Shown here: positions 1 to 8,853 of the stretch, one piece after another | Position numbering within the stretch: the first letter of the stretch is position 1 | How the letters are laid out: each line of letters begins with the position of its first letter | Program-made: the position numbers and the translations under genes | The notes under the pieces: generated by a model | What the model was told of the DNA's origin: nothing | The model's input: the letters and a program-made list of their open reading frames with translations, nothing else | Database searches by the model: none | DNA from: Streptomyces sp. NBC_01723 | Lineage (GTDB): Bacteria > Actinomycetota > Actinomycetes > Streptomycetales > Streptomycetaceae | Reading direction: 5' to 3' | DNA length: 64,000 nucleotides | Assembly: GCF_036246005.1 (NCBI RefSeq) | Contig: NZ_CP109171.1 | Span: 6,188,001-6,252,000, forward strand

Positions 1-131
1 TGGTGTCCGCGGCCGGCACCGGTCAGTTCCCCAGTCCCCAGGCCGGTCACCAGCCGGGCCCCTCCCAGGCGGCACCGCCGGCTTTCGGGTATCCGACGGC
101 CCCTCATCCCGCCAAGAGACAGAGGCGCTGA
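1..131 (+). CDS. 98-residue-repeat family protein, C-terminal fragment (cut by window start)
   Basis: Only the last 42 codons are in the window. The frame enters at base 3 (VSAAGTGQFPSPQ...) and ends at TGA 129-131 with the basic tail PAKRQRR. This is the same C-terminal tail, followed by nearly the same 3' untranslated sequence (to about 200), as in the four complete paralogues at 8854, 20701, 33924 and 39000. How many repeat units this copy has lies outside the window. Function unknown. Confidence 0.8.
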   Translation, partial: VSAAGTGQFPSPQAGHQPGPSQAAPPAFGYPTAPHPAKRQRR

Positions 132-214
132 GCTTGCCCCGCCTCCAGAACACAGACCACCACCCTCTTCCTTGCCGGCGGCGCTTGAATGCTGAGCCGT
201 AATTCCCGCCCTTG

Positions 215-1115
215 GAGCTCGTAACACGATCTTGTTGATGTGGGCTGGTCGAGCGTTACTGGTGTGACGATTCGGCCGTTCGTGATGGTGTGGGTACTCG
301 GCCGTGGATCGTGAACGATGAGTTGTGGGCGTCGATCGAGCCGTTGCTGCCGCCGTGGCCGGAGCGGTCGCCGGGGCCTCGGCCGGTGCCGGACCGGCTC
401 TGTCTGCAAAGCATTCTGTTCGTCCTCTACAACGACATAGCCTGTCAACTCCTACCGCTGGGGTTGGGCTTCGGATCGGGGCAGACGTGCTGGCGCCGAC
501 TGGACCGGTGGCAGAAAGCAGGAGCTTTCGACCGGCTGCACCAGGTCCTGCTCGCCGAGCTGAACGCGGCCGGCGAGCCCGACTGGTCGCGGGCCTGCGT
601 GGATGGTTCTCACATCCGCGCGAAAAAAGTGGGGCGCCGACACCGGCCCGTCGCCGGTCGACCGGCGGAAGACAGGCAGCAAGCATCATCTGATCTGCGA
701 CGGACGCGGCATCCCACTGAAGGTCATCACGACCGCAGCGAACGTCAACGACGTCACCCAGACTCTCGTCCTGGTCGACGGCATCCCGCCCGTCGCAGGA
801 CGCCCCGGCCGTCCCCGCCGCCGACCTGAATCCCTGCTCGGTGACAAGGGCTACGACTCCAACGCCCACCGCGACGCACTGCGGAACCGACGAATCCTGC
901 CCGTCACCTCACGCAAGTCATCACCGAACATCAAGGGCATCGGCATGCTCCGCTACGTCGTCGAGCAGACCTTCGCCCTGCTCCACCAGTTCAAGCGGCT
1001 CGCCGTGCGCTGGGAACGCCGCACCGCACTCCACCACGCCTTCGTCTCCCTCGCCTGCAGCCTGATCAGCTTCAGACGCCTCAAAAAGACACGATCATGA
1101 TCGTGTTATGAGCTC
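215..1115 (+). mobile_element. IS5-family insertion sequence
   Basis: The ends are near-perfect inverted repeats: GAGCTCGTAACACGATC at 215-231 and, on the complementary strand, GAGCTCATAACACGATC at 1115-1099 (16 of 17 identical). It encloses one transposase split over two frames. It sits just after the shared 3' flank of the repeat-family gene that ends at 131. No clear target duplication is visible (TTG left, TAG right). Confidence 0.8.
290..1100 (+). pseudogene. IS5-family transposase, frameshifted at an A6 run
   Basis: The first frame (290-829) begins MGTRPWIVNDELWASIEP and carries the IS5 N-terminal region up to the DGSHIRAKK motif that holds the first catalytic Asp. The homologous continuation (TGPSPVDRRKTGSKHHLI through VEQTFALLHQFKRL to the stop at 1100) lies in the frame of base 603. 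The switch falls on six A residues at 623-628 and needs +1 (or -2); the intact relative at 5857-6663 reads straight through here. Transcriptional slippage on A6 could restore the frame, but a plain one-base insertion is equally likely. The C-terminal Glu region is intact. Confidence 0.75.
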
Positions 1116-1600
1116 TAGCCTCGCCGTTTCGGATGGGGTTGCTGGGCGGTTGAGCGATGTTGTTTGAGGCTGGGTCGGCGGGTGGGCATGGTGAGGGTCC
1201 GACGCGGGGGCGGGTTCTCCAAGGTCCTTGAGTCGAGGTGGGCGGGGGTGGCGAGTCAGCTGGCGGGGCGGGGCAGTGCGGTCATTCGGTGGAATGCGGC
1301 CGTGAGTTCATGTCGCCAGGGCCAGGTGGCCGATATCCGAAGGCGGAGGCGGCGGCCGCCCCGAGTGATCCGGGCGGCGACGTGCAGGATCCGGGCGCGG
1401 AGTCTCCTGGGTTCGGCCGTCGCGAGTTCGCCGTCCAGCAGGAGGACGCGGGTCCAGGCCAGGAGGTCGATTGCCGGAGGCTCAGTTCGAGCCAGGCGGC
1501 GTTGAGGCCGAAGCGGCGGGAGGGGAAGCGGCCGAAGCCGGTGGTCTTGCCGCACCGGATGTGGTCCTCGACGGTGGCATGCCCGCGGTGGCGGACCTCC
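1116..1600 (-). pseudogene. IS1380-family transposase remnant (C-terminal end)
   Basis: On the minus strand two overlapping frames show the typical IS1380 C-terminus: first HATVEDHIRCGKTTGFGRFP, then after a frameshift AIDLLAWTRVLLLDGELA through TWPWRHELTAAFHRMTALP. The catalytic N-terminal two thirds are missing, replaced at about 1600 by an IS21 end. The segment from about 1255 to 1116 is the expected untranslated tail of the element. Non-functional. Confidence 0.65.
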
Positions 1601-1601
1601 A

Positions 1602-2162
1602 GTTGTCGGCGTACAGGTGGACGTGCGCCACCTCGTACGGAGGAATGTGCTCCGTTTTCGGTGCGGGGGTGGGGTGGGGACCGTGAGTCTGCTGCTGTCG
1701 GTTTCGTGGCAGGGAGGCGGCTGGCGGTGGTCCTGGATCCACATCGGTGGCTGGAGTTGAGGCGGTTTCGTCCGCTGTATGAGTCCGGGGCGATGAGCCT
1801 GCGGGAGATTGCCAAGGAGACGGGGCTGAACCGCCGGACGGTCAGCAAGTACCTGAAGAATCCGGCTTCGGCCGCGCCGCCGAAGCGGGAGGTGGCCGGT
1901 CAGCGGCCTCGGCGGGTGGTGGACGAGGTCGCGCCGTTGATCGACGCGATACTCAGGGCCGAGGTCTTGCTGGAGGCCTCAGTGATCCATGAACGCCTGG
2001 TCCAGAATTATGCGGTCAGCATCAACTACCAGCGGGTGAAGCTCTATCTGCAGGAGACCCAGCCGCGAATAGCGGAGGAACTGGGCATCAGCCCGGGCGA
2101 GCTGGCGGGCCTGCACCGGCGGTTCGAGGTCGTTCCGGGAGCTCAGGCCCAGGGGGACTGGG
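1602..2162 (+). pseudogene. istA: IS21-family left end with truncated istA
   Basis: An IS21-type terminus (TTGTCGGCGTACAGG, about 1603-1617; also seen at 12266) precedes a GTG start at 1727 with GGGAGG upstream. The product begins MVLDPHRWLELRRFRPLYES and contains the helix-turn-helix region (SLREIAKETGLNRRTVSKYL). It ends at AQAQGDW near 2162, where it is fused to an oppositely oriented IS5 remnant, so the whole DDE integrase core is lost. The open frame continues by chance into the IS5 antisense strand. istB is absent. Confidence 0.7.
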
Positions 2163-3040
2163 TAGCGGACGGCGAGTTTCTCGTACCTGGTGGCGACCGC
2201 GCGGTGACGCTTGAGGCGATTGATCCCGCATTCGACCGCGTGCCGCTCCCGATAGTCGATCTTGTCGAACTTCGGAGGCCGGCCACCGTGGGAGCCGCGC
2301 TTCTTGCGGTTGCGGACCTGGTCGGCCTTGTCCGGGATCGTGCAGCGGATCCCGCGTCGCCGCAGGTAGGCGCGGTTCTTGCGAGAGGCATACGCCTTGT
2401 CCGCCCGCACGCGATCGGGCCGGGTGCGGGGTCGGCCCGGCCCGATGCGGGGCACGCAGATGGCCTTCAGGACGGGCTCGAACTGCGGGGAGTCCCCGCG
2501 CTGCCCGGCCGTGATCACGATCGACATGGGCTTCTGGCCCTGCTCGACAGCCAAGTGCAGCTTGGTGGTCAGGCCGCCGCGCGAGCGTCCGAGCCCGTGG
2601 TCGCCGGGCTCGACGGCGATGCCGCCGGGCGGCTCCTTCTGCAGGTCCCCCTTTCCCTTGACCCGGCTGCGTGCTGGTGGGCCCGGCAGACGGTGAAGTC
2701 GACGTTGATGTCCCAGGTGATCAGGTTCTTCGCGTCGGCCTGGGCCAGCAGTTCGGTGAAGACGCGCTTCCAGGTGCCGTCCCGCTGCCAGCGGCGGAAC
2801 AGGTCGTACACCCGGCCCCAAGGACCGTATCGCTCCGGGACATCCCGCCACGGCGTCCCGGTCCGGGTTCGCCACCGTATGCCGGCGATCAGTTACCGCA
2901 GAGTCCATATCGGCGGCCGACCCGGCTTCGTGCCCTCGGGCAGCAGCGGCTCCAGCCGGGCCCACTGTGCATCCGTCAGATCTCCACGTGCCACGAAACA
3001 AGATCATTTCACGTCCAAGATCCACTTTCGACACACGCCC
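2163..3040 (-). pseudogene. IS5-family transposase remnant, 3'-truncated
   Basis: Reading leftward from GTG 2994, the product starts [20 protein letters not shown], hits an in-frame stop after PPIWTLR, resumes as [20 protein letters not shown], changes frame again before [15 protein letters not shown], and runs to [10 protein letters not shown] at about 2163. It lacks the last residues and the right terminus. The GGLTTKxHLA and [19 protein letters not shown] motifs identify the IS5 subgroup also present intact at 29324-30327. Premature stop, frameshift and truncation make it inactive. Confidence 0.7.
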
Positions 3041-3042
3041 TA

Positions 3043-4175
3043 GTCTTCTGAGTCAGGAATTCTATTTAGATGTGTAGGGTTGCCTGGTGGCGCGTACTGG
3101 GCGGCCGAAGGCCGAGTTGATCCTGTCGGATGAGGAGCGGGCTGCGCTGGAGGGGTGGGTGCGGCGCCGTTCCACCCCGCAGGCGTGGGCTTTGCGGTGC
3201 CGGATCATCCTGGCCTGCGCGACCGGCGCGTCCAACAAGGACGTGGCCGCACAGCTCGGTTCGACACCGCATGCGGTGGGCCGCTGGCGGAAGCGGTTCG
3301 TTGAACACCGGATCGCCGGGCTGGGTGACATGCCGCGGTCCGGCGGGCCCCGGACGGTCACCGACGAGCAGGTCGCCGCGGTGGTGAAGCGGACGCTGGA
3401 GACCGCGCCGAAGAACGCCACGCACTGGTCGACGCGGGCGATGGCCACGGAGATGGGTCTGTCGCAGTCGACCGTGTCGCGGATCTGGCGGGCCTTCGGC
3501 CTGCAGCCACACCGCACCGAGACGTTCAAGCTGTCGACGGACCCGTACTTCATCGACAAGGTCCACGACGTCGTCGGCCTCTATCTGGACCCGCCCGAGC
3601 GGGCCTTGGTGTTCTGTGTCGACGAGAAGTCGCAGATCCAGGCCCTGGACCGGTCCCAGCCGGTGCTGCCGATGATGCCCGGCATCCCGCAGCGGGTCAC
3701 CCACGACTACGTGCGCGCGGGTACCACCACACTGTTTGCCGCGCTGGAGGTGGCCACGGGGAAGGTGATCGGCTCCCTGCACCGCCGGCACCGGGCCGAA
3801 GAGTTCAAGAAGTTCCTGATCAAAGTCGACCAGGAGATACCGGCGGACCTGGACGTGCACCTGGTGCTGGACAACTACGCCACCCACAAGACCCCCGCCA
3901 TCAAGACCTGGCTGCTGGCCCACCCACGCTTCCACCTGCACTTCACGCCCACCGGCTCGTCCTGGCTCAACCTGGTCGAGCGGTGGTTCGCCGAGCTGAC
4001 GAACAAGCAGATACGGCGAGGCGTCCACAGAAGCGTCCAGGCGCTGGAGAAGGACGTCCGGACCTGGATCGCCGCATGGAACACCGATCCCAAGCCCTAC
4101 GTCTGGACGAAGACCGCAGACGAGATCCTCGAACGCCTCGCCAGCTATCTGAATAGAATTCCTGACTCAGAAGAC
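3043..4175 (+). mobile_element. IS630-family insertion sequence, copy 1
   Basis: Bounded by perfect inverted repeats starting GTCTTCTGAGTCAGGAATTC (3043 onward; complement ending at 4175) and by the TA dinucleotides expected of IS630 targets at 3041-3042 and 4176-4177. It is 1133 bp long. A copy with a 9-bp internal insertion lies at 35975-37116, and a solitary end remains at 38877-38917. Confidence 0.92.
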
Positions 4176-4178
4176 TAG
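3087..4178 (+). CDS. IS630-family DDE transposase
   Basis: Complete 363-residue transposase for cut-and-paste movement into TA targets. GTG start at 3087; the stop codon TAG uses the flanking TA at 4176-4178, so the gene spans nearly the whole element. Helix-turn-helix regions occupy about residues 1-120 (NKDVAAQLGSTPHAVGRWRK; MGLSQSTVSRIWRAFGL). Catalytic residues are visible: D179 in VDEKSQIQALD, D262 in LVLDNYATHK and E298 in NLVERWFAEL. The frame is intact and the second copy is almost identical, so it is probably active or recently active. Confidence 0.92.
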   Translation: MARTGRPKAELILSDEERAALEGWVRRRSTPQAWALRCRIILACATGASNKDVAAQLGSTPHAVGRWRKRFVEHRIAGLGDMPRSGGPRTVTDEQVAAVVKRTLETAPKNATHWSTRAMATEMGLSQSTVSRIWRAFGLQPHRTETFKLSTDPYFIDKVHDVVGLYLDPPERALVFCVDEKSQIQALDRSQPVLPMMPGIPQRVTHDYVRAGTTTLFAALEVATGKVIGSLHRRHRAEEFKKFLIKVDQEIPADLDVHLVLDNYATHKTPAIKTWLLAHPRFHLHFTPTGSSWLNLVERWFAELTNKQIRRGVHRSVQALEKDVRTWIAAWNTDPKPYVWTKTADEILERLASYLNRIPDSED

Positions 4179-5784
4179 CTTGATCTTTAACCTGTGCGGC
4201 GGGGGCGGGGAGTGGTCGACTTCCTGTTCCGGGACGTGGTAGCCCTCGTTTTGCGGGGTGTGTGGACGTCGTGGCGTGGGGTGTGCCGGGTGTTCTTCCG
4301 GCCGGGAGGTCGTCCAGGTCCGGGGCGGGTGGATTTCGGTGCCCCGGCCGGGCAGAGGACCGTGGGGCGGATGTGCCGAAAGTCGCGGCGGACCCGTGCC
4401 GGGGTCAGCCTGTCTGAGGCAATGGGCCTCTCCCATGGGCGACGCCGGTCGGCTGCGAGTGGCCGGGCCAGCCGCAGTTGGGTGTAAGCCGCGAGGATCA
4501 GCCAGGTCCAGCGGTCGGCCGCCTCGGGGGTGCGGATCTTGGGGCAGGTCCAGCCGAGCGTCTGCTTGAACAGGCGGAAGGTGTGCTCGATGTCGAAGCG
4601 ACGCAGGTATGCCTGCCAGAGTCGGTCGGCGTCCGCTTCGGTGGCGCCGGTGCCCGACCACCACAGCCAGACCGGCTTCGGGGTGGCTCCGCTGGGCAGA
4701 TGATCGATGTCCAAGCGGATCACTGTCCCCTCGACGATCGGGAGTGAGCCGTCGGCCGCGGCCCAGGAAGAACGGTGGGTGAGCTTGGGATGGAGCCGGT
4801 CCCAGGACCGGGCGACGGCGGTGCCGTAGAGGCGCGTGTCGGTGACCGTGTGGGTGTCCGGGGTGCCCCAGGTGTCAGGCTGCCCGAAGACGAACTCGCC
4901 GCCGTGCCGGGGCGGCCGGCCCATGGTGTGAGGCTGCCGTGGCGGGGCTGGCCTGCGCAGGACGCGGTCCGACCGCATCCTGGCCAGGACTTTCACCGGC
5001 AGATCCCGCAGGAGGTGGGCCAGGCGGGGCGCGTCGTACCCAGCGTCCGCGATGACGAGGACATCCGGATCACCGACCTGCCACTGGCCTGCGGTGATCA
5101 GCCGCTCGACCAGTTCGCGCAACTGCCGGGCGGTGACGGTGGCGCTGTCGTCCCCGGGCGCCAGACGCAGAGCGTCCAGCGGGGCGGTCCACGAGCTGCG
5201 GCCCGGCTCGAGCGCGCAGATGATCGAGTACGGCCAGCCGGGGACGGGGATGTGCTGGTCCTTGCCCCGGCCGTAGGTGTGACACAGGATCCGCTCCGGT
5301 GAGGTGTGGGCGTCCGGCCGCAGCCAGCAAGTGATGTCGACGGCCAGGACCAGCCGGCCGTCGGCCGCCCGCGGCAGGGACACCAAGGCCAGAGCCTGCC
5401 GCATCCGATCCGCATCGACCCGGCCCTTTGAGACAGCGGCGTAGAGTCCTCCGTGCCCTCGGCGGTGTTCGCCCACCAGCGACAGCTCGGCCAGGGATCT
5501 CACCGGCCCATCACCGCACAGAACCGCATCCGCCAGCTCGAACAGCGCATCCGAACGAGCGGTGAGACAGGAGTAGAACTCGCCCCGGAAGCGTGACAGT
5601 TCGACTGGCGGCTCTCGCCGGACATCGCGATGCAGCAGACTCATCCTCACGGCCTTTGTGCTGGACGTGTGTGTTCCTTGGTCGGAGCACATGTTCAGAC
5701 GAAGGCCGCTTCCGTGTACGGCGGACACCGAACCGAGTGATCAAGTACGACGCACCGTTCGACGGCGCACGTTAAAGATCAAGC
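4178..5784 (-). mobile_element. NF041680-type (IS701-like) insertion sequence, copy 1
   Basis: Inverted repeats GCTTGATCTTTAAC (4178-4191) and GTTAAAGATCAAGC (5771-5784) bound one transposase. The left end abuts the TA after the IS630 element and the right end abuts an IS5 insertion. A nearly identical copy, missing its left end, lies at about 12653-14138 in the same orientation. Confidence 0.8.
4187..5644 (-). CDS. NF041680-type DDE transposase
   Basis: 485-residue transposase of the family I recall as NF041680 (IS701-like DDE fold), common in Streptomyces. I chose ATG 5644 (MSLLHRDVRREPPVELSRF) because family members start there; the frame stays open upstream to 5728. Recognisable segments are LVLAVDITCWLRPDA (first Asp), VLVIADAGYDAPRLAHLL (second Asp) and YLRRFDIEHTFRLFKQTLGW (catalytic Glu region), then a Pro/Arg-rich tail. 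The frame is intact, so it is potentially active. Confidence 0.85.
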   Translation of the reverse strand: MSLLHRDVRREPPVELSRFRGEFYSCLTARSDALFELADAVLCGDGPVRSLAELSLVGEHRRGHGGLYAAVSKGRVDADRMRQALALVSLPRAADGRLVLAVDITCWLRPDAHTSPERILCHTYGRGKDQHIPVPGWPYSIICALEPGRSSWTAPLDALRLAPGDDSATVTARQLRELVERLITAGQWQVGDPDVLVIADAGYDAPRLAHLLRDLPVKVLARMRSDRVLRRPAPPRQPHTMGRPPRHGGEFVFGQPDTWGTPDTHTVTDTRLYGTAVARSWDRLHPKLTHRSSWAAADGSLPIVEGTVIRLDIDHLPSGATPKPVWLWWSGTGATEADADRLWQAYLRRFDIEHTFRLFKQTLGWTCPKIRTPEAADRWTWLILAAYTQLRLARPLAADRRRPWERPIASDRLTPARVRRDFRHIRPTVLCPAGAPKSTRPGPGRPPGRKNTRHTPRHDVHTPRKTRATTSRNRKSTTPRPRRTG

Positions 5785-5787
5785 TTA

Positions 5788-6672
5788 CTGATCGTTTCAG
5801 AATGCAGTTCGTTGTGGGGCTTGGCAGTCGGGTGTCGTGTCGGCAGGATCTGTTGGGTGTCTGCTGACCTTGTACCTGACGACCTGTGGGAACGAGTGGC
5901 TCCGCTGTTACCTCCTCGTCCGCCCAGGCGACATCGGTATCCCGGGCGGTTGCCGGCGGATGACCGGGCTGCGTTGCGGAGCATCGTCTACGTTCTCTGC
6001 AAGAGCGTGAGCTGGCGGGACGTTCCGGCGGAACAAGTCCGATGCAGCGGGGTGACCGCCTGGCGGCGTCTGCGGGAGTGGACCGAAGCTGGTGTCTGGC
6101 CCCAGCTGCATGAGGTGCTGCTGGCGGAGCTGCGGGCCGCAGGTCTGCTGGACATGGACGACGCCGCGATCGACGGCTCGCACGTCCGAGCGCTCAAGGG
6201 GGCTCACACCGGACCTTCGCCGGTCGACCGGGCTCGGCCCGGCAGCAAGCACCACTTGATCGTCGACCGGCACGGCACACCGCTGGTCGTCTCGCTGACC
6301 AGCGGAAATCGGCACGATGTTACGCAGTTGATTCCCCTGTTGGACGCGATACCCCGCATTCGGGGCGTTCGCGGCCGGCCACGTCACCGACCAGGCCGGC
6401 TGTTTGCCGACCGGGGTTACGACTACGACAAGTACCGTCGGCTTCTCCGGGCTCGCGGCATCACACCGAAGTTCGCACGGAAAGGCACCGCACACGGCTC
6501 CGGGCTGGGAAAGACCCGCTGGGTCGTGGAGCGGACCCTCGCCTGGCTTCACCAGTTCAAGCGACTCCGGATCCGCTACGAGATACGCGCCGACCTCCAC
6601 CTCGGACTGCTTCAACTCGCCTGCAGCATCATCTGCTTGAGACGACTTCGAACCTCATTCTGAAACGATCAG
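5788..6672 (+). mobile_element. IS5-family insertion sequence with TTA target duplication
   Basis: Inverted ends CTGATCGTTTCAGAATG (5788-5804) and CATTCTGAAACGATCAG (6656-6672) are flanked by TTA at 5785-5787 and 6673-6675, the 3-bp TNA duplication typical of this IS5 subgroup. It lies exactly between the right terminus of one NF041680-type element and the left terminus (GCTTGACG...) of another. Confidence 0.88.
5857..6663 (+). CDS. IS5-family transposase
   Basis: Intact 268-residue transposase. GTG at 5857 (VSADLVPDDLWERVAPLLP) is preceded by AGGA at 5846-5849; the frame is open further upstream to 5812. It shows AIDGSHVRALKGAHTGPSPV (first Asp, with no frameshift), LFADRGYDYDKYRR (second Asp) and WVVERTLAWLHQFKRLRIRY (catalytic Glu). 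The stop TGA at 6661-6663 lies inside the right inverted repeat. It is the unbroken homologue of the frameshifted gene at 290-1100. Confidence 0.88.
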   Translation: MSADLVPDDLWERVAPLLPPRPPRRHRYPGRLPADDRAALRSIVYVLCKSVSWRDVPAEQVRCSGVTAWRRLREWTEAGVWPQLHEVLLAELRAAGLLDMDDAAIDGSHVRALKGAHTGPSPVDRARPGSKHHLIVDRHGTPLVVSLTSGNRHDVTQLIPLLDAIPRIRGVRGRPRHRPGRLFADRGYDYDKYRRLLRARGITPKFARKGTAHGSGLGKTRWVVERTLAWLHQFKRLRIRYEIRADLHLGLLQLACSIICLRRLRTSF

Positions 6673-6675
6673 TTA

Positions 6676-7497
6676 GCTTGACGTTTATGCAGCTCCCGTG
6701 AGTGTGGCCGTTGCTATGGGGTTCGGTTTGTGCTGTTTCCCGACAGGGTGCTCAAGTGCACGGTGCTTGTTCTTCACACCGGTGGGCCGGCCGGGGCCTG
6801 CGGTGCCGAGTTTCGGTGCGCTGGCCGGCTGAGGGGTTTTCCCGTGGAGGCGGCGAAATCCTCGGCGGACACGTGCGGGTGTGAGGCGTCCTTGGCGTGC
6901 GGGCCGCTCCCACGGCTTGCGGAGGTCTTCTGCGAGGGGCCTGGCGAGACGGAGCTGTGTGTGGGCTGCGATGACGAGCCAGGTCCAGCGGTCGGCGGCG
7001 GTCGGCTCCCGGAGCCTGGGGGCGGTCCACCCGAGCGTCTGCTCGAACATCCTGAAGGTGTGTTCCAGATCGAATCTGCGCAGGAATGCCTGCCAGAGGC
7101 GGTCCACATCCCCGGCTGTGGCGGCGGTGGCCGACCACCACAGCCAGACCGGCTTGGGGTTGCGGCCTCCGCGGAGATGGTCGACCTGCAGGCGGATGCC
7201 GGTGCCTTCGATGACTGACAGTTCTCCTTCGGGGTGGCCGGCCCGGGCCGAGCGGCGCACCAGCAGCGGGTGCAGGCGGTCCCAGGCAGTGGCGACGGCC
7301 TTCCCGTAGTGGGTGGTGTCCGTCACGATGGTGACGGAAGGGGCCGGCTGGGTTGCCGCAGTCTCGAACGCGAACTCCGGCCCGTCGCGAACTCCGGCCC
7401 GTGCTTGGGCTTGCGCCCGCGTTTGCCCTCCAGCTGCGGTGGTGGAGGGAAGTAAAGGACTCTGTCCGAACGCATCCGGCCGCAGCCAGTTGCTCAC
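6676..7497 (-). pseudogene. NF041680-type transposase remnant, C-terminal half
   Basis: The minus-strand frame has the second half of this family (TIVTDTTHYGKAVATAWDRL, YLWW-type region, FLRRFDLEHTFRMFEQTLGW, terminal Gly/Pro/Arg tail). The 5' half is gone: WLRPDAF is joined directly to sequence expected some 150 residues later. A tandem repeat of GGGCCGGAGTTCGCGAC (about 7376-7410) shifts the frame. The left terminus GCTTGACGTTTATGC follows the TTA at 6675; the 5' side is cut at 7498 by an IS3 element. Confidence 0.75.
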
Positions 7498-7526
7498 GGG
7501 CCTTGACCCGGATTTTTGGACACGGG

Positions 7527-8426
7527 TTATGCGGCTTGGGCCAGGGTAGTTGCTGTCGTGGCGAGTGCTGTCTCGTAGGCGATGGGACTGCGTTGGCCGA
7601 GGCGGGAGTGGCGGCGTCGGGTGTTGTAGCGGTTGAACCGGCCGAACGCGTCGAGTCGGGCCTCGCGTTCGCTGGACCAGGTCTTGCGGCCCTGGAGCGT
7701 CTCGCGTTTGAACGTCGCGTTGAAGGACTCGGCGAGCGCGTTGTCCGCCGAGCTGCTGATCGCGCTCATGGACCGGCGGACGCCGGCCTGGCGGCAGGCG
7801 TCGGCGAAGGCCCGGCTGGTGTACGGGGCTCCGTGGTCGGTGTGCATCACCGCCCCGATGAGGCTGCCGCGGGTGTGTTCGGCGGCGGCCAGGGCGTCGG
7901 TGACGAGACCGGTGCGCATGCGGTCCGCGATCACCCAGCCGGCCAGGCGGCGTGAGGCGAGGTCAATCACGGTGGCCAGGCAGAGGAACTTCCCGCCGTC
8001 CAGCGGGAGACAGGTGATGTCGCCGACGTACTTCGTGTTCGGCTCACTCGCGGTGAGGTCGCGGCCGATGAGATCCGGGGCCTTCGCCGCGGCCGGGCCG
8101 GCGATCGTGGTGCGGTGCCTGCGCCGCAGCCGCAGTCCTGCCAGGCCGATGCTGCGCATCACCCGAGCGATGCGCTTGTGGTTGACTCGCTCGCCCGCCT
8201 CGCGGAGCCCGACGGTCGTCCTGGGAACGCCGTAGGTGCCGCCCGACTCGCGGTGCACAGCCCGGATCCGTGCGGCGAGAGCGGCGTCGGCCGCCTGCCG
8301 GGCGGCTCGGTCCGCGGCAGTGCGGCGCCAGTAGCAGAAGCTGGAGCGGGCGATGCCCAGGATGGTGCACAGCCGCTTCGTGCCGTAGCGGCGCTGGTGG
8401 TCGGCGACGAACTGGAAGCGGTTCAC
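7527..8426 (-). CDS. IS3-family transposase OrfB (rve integrase core)
   Basis: 299 residues from GTG 8426, overlapping the orfA stop. The N-terminal HTH_21 region (GIARSSFCYWRRTAADRAAR) is followed by the retroviral-integrase-type DDE core: KYVGDITCLPLDGGKFLCLA (Asp), AVMHTDHGAPYTSRAFADAC (Asp) and SADNALAESFNATFKRETL (Glu). The frame is intact. It is related to, but clearly diverged from, the two near-identical copies at 23914 and 41307. Confidence 0.9.
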   Translation of the reverse strand: MNRFQFVADHQRRYGTKRLCTILGIARSSFCYWRRTAADRAARQAADAALAARIRAVHRESGGTYGVPRTTVGLREAGERVNHKRIARVMRSIGLAGLRLRRRHRTTIAGPAAAKAPDLIGRDLTASEPNTKYVGDITCLPLDGGKFLCLATVIDLASRRLAGWVIADRMRTGLVTDALAAAEHTRGSLIGAVMHTDHGAPYTSRAFADACRQAGVRRSMSAISSSADNALAESFNATFKRETLQGRKTWSSEREARLDAFGRFNRYNTRRRHSRLGQRSPIAYETALATTATTLAQAA

Positions 8427-8716
8427 CAGCGCGTCTCCCCGGCGAAATACTTCGCCGCCTTGCGCAGGATCTCGCGCTCTTCCTCCAGCTCGCGGACCTT
8501 CTTGCGCAGAGCGGCGTTCTCCGCCTCCAGCGGTGTCGGCGTCTCTGCCCGGCGCCTCCGGGGCCGGCTCGCGCCGGCTGCCCGGACCCAGTCCCGCAAG
8601 GTCTCGGGGTTGATCCCCAGATCGGCAGCGACCTGCCGGATCGTCGCCTGGCGCCGCGACTGGTACAGCGCGACCGCGTCCGCCTTGAACTGCGGCGGAC
8701 AGTTCTCCAGAACCAC
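8423..8716 (-). CDS. IS3-family transposase OrfA
   Basis: 97-residue DNA-binding subunit: MVLENCPPQFKADAVALYQS, helix-turn-helix (ATIRQVAADLGINPETLRDW), a basic linker and a C-terminal leucine-zipper-like coiled coil (LEAENAALRKKVRELEEERE). Its TGA overlaps the GTG start of orfB (GTGA). In IS3 elements an OrfAB fusion by frameshifting is the usual transposase, but no classic A-rich slippery site is evident at this overlap. Confidence 0.88.
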   Translation of the reverse strand: MVLENCPPQFKADAVALYQSRRQATIRQVAADLGINPETLRDWVRAAGASRPRRRRAETPTPLEAENAALRKKVRELEEEREILRKAAKYFAGETRW

Positions 8717-8853
8717 GAGATGTCCGTCCTCAGATCCTCAGGAGCCAACGTCTCGCGTGTCCAAGATCAGGGGTCAAGGCCCGGCACTGAACCGTCGGGC
8801 AGTGTGTTGCGTTGAGGGGGTGTGTTGTCGGTGGTTTGCGTATGGAGGATGTC

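Larger units (their letters stand above)
7498..8782 (-). mobile_element. IS3-family insertion sequence, copy 1
   Basis: The termini begin GGGCCTTGACCC at 7498 and, inverted, at 8782. They enclose coupled orfA and orfB on the minus strand. The flanks (CTCAC left, GGCAC right) are not a target duplication, so neighbouring DNA was probably lost or exchanged after insertion. The right end lies about 5 bp before the conserved leader of the repeat-family gene at 8854. Confidence 0.88.

Noticed and set aside
1238..3043. A 601-codon plus-strand frame
   Set aside because: It is a chimera of IS1380 antisense, istA N-terminus and IS5 antisense sequence; only the istA segment is real.
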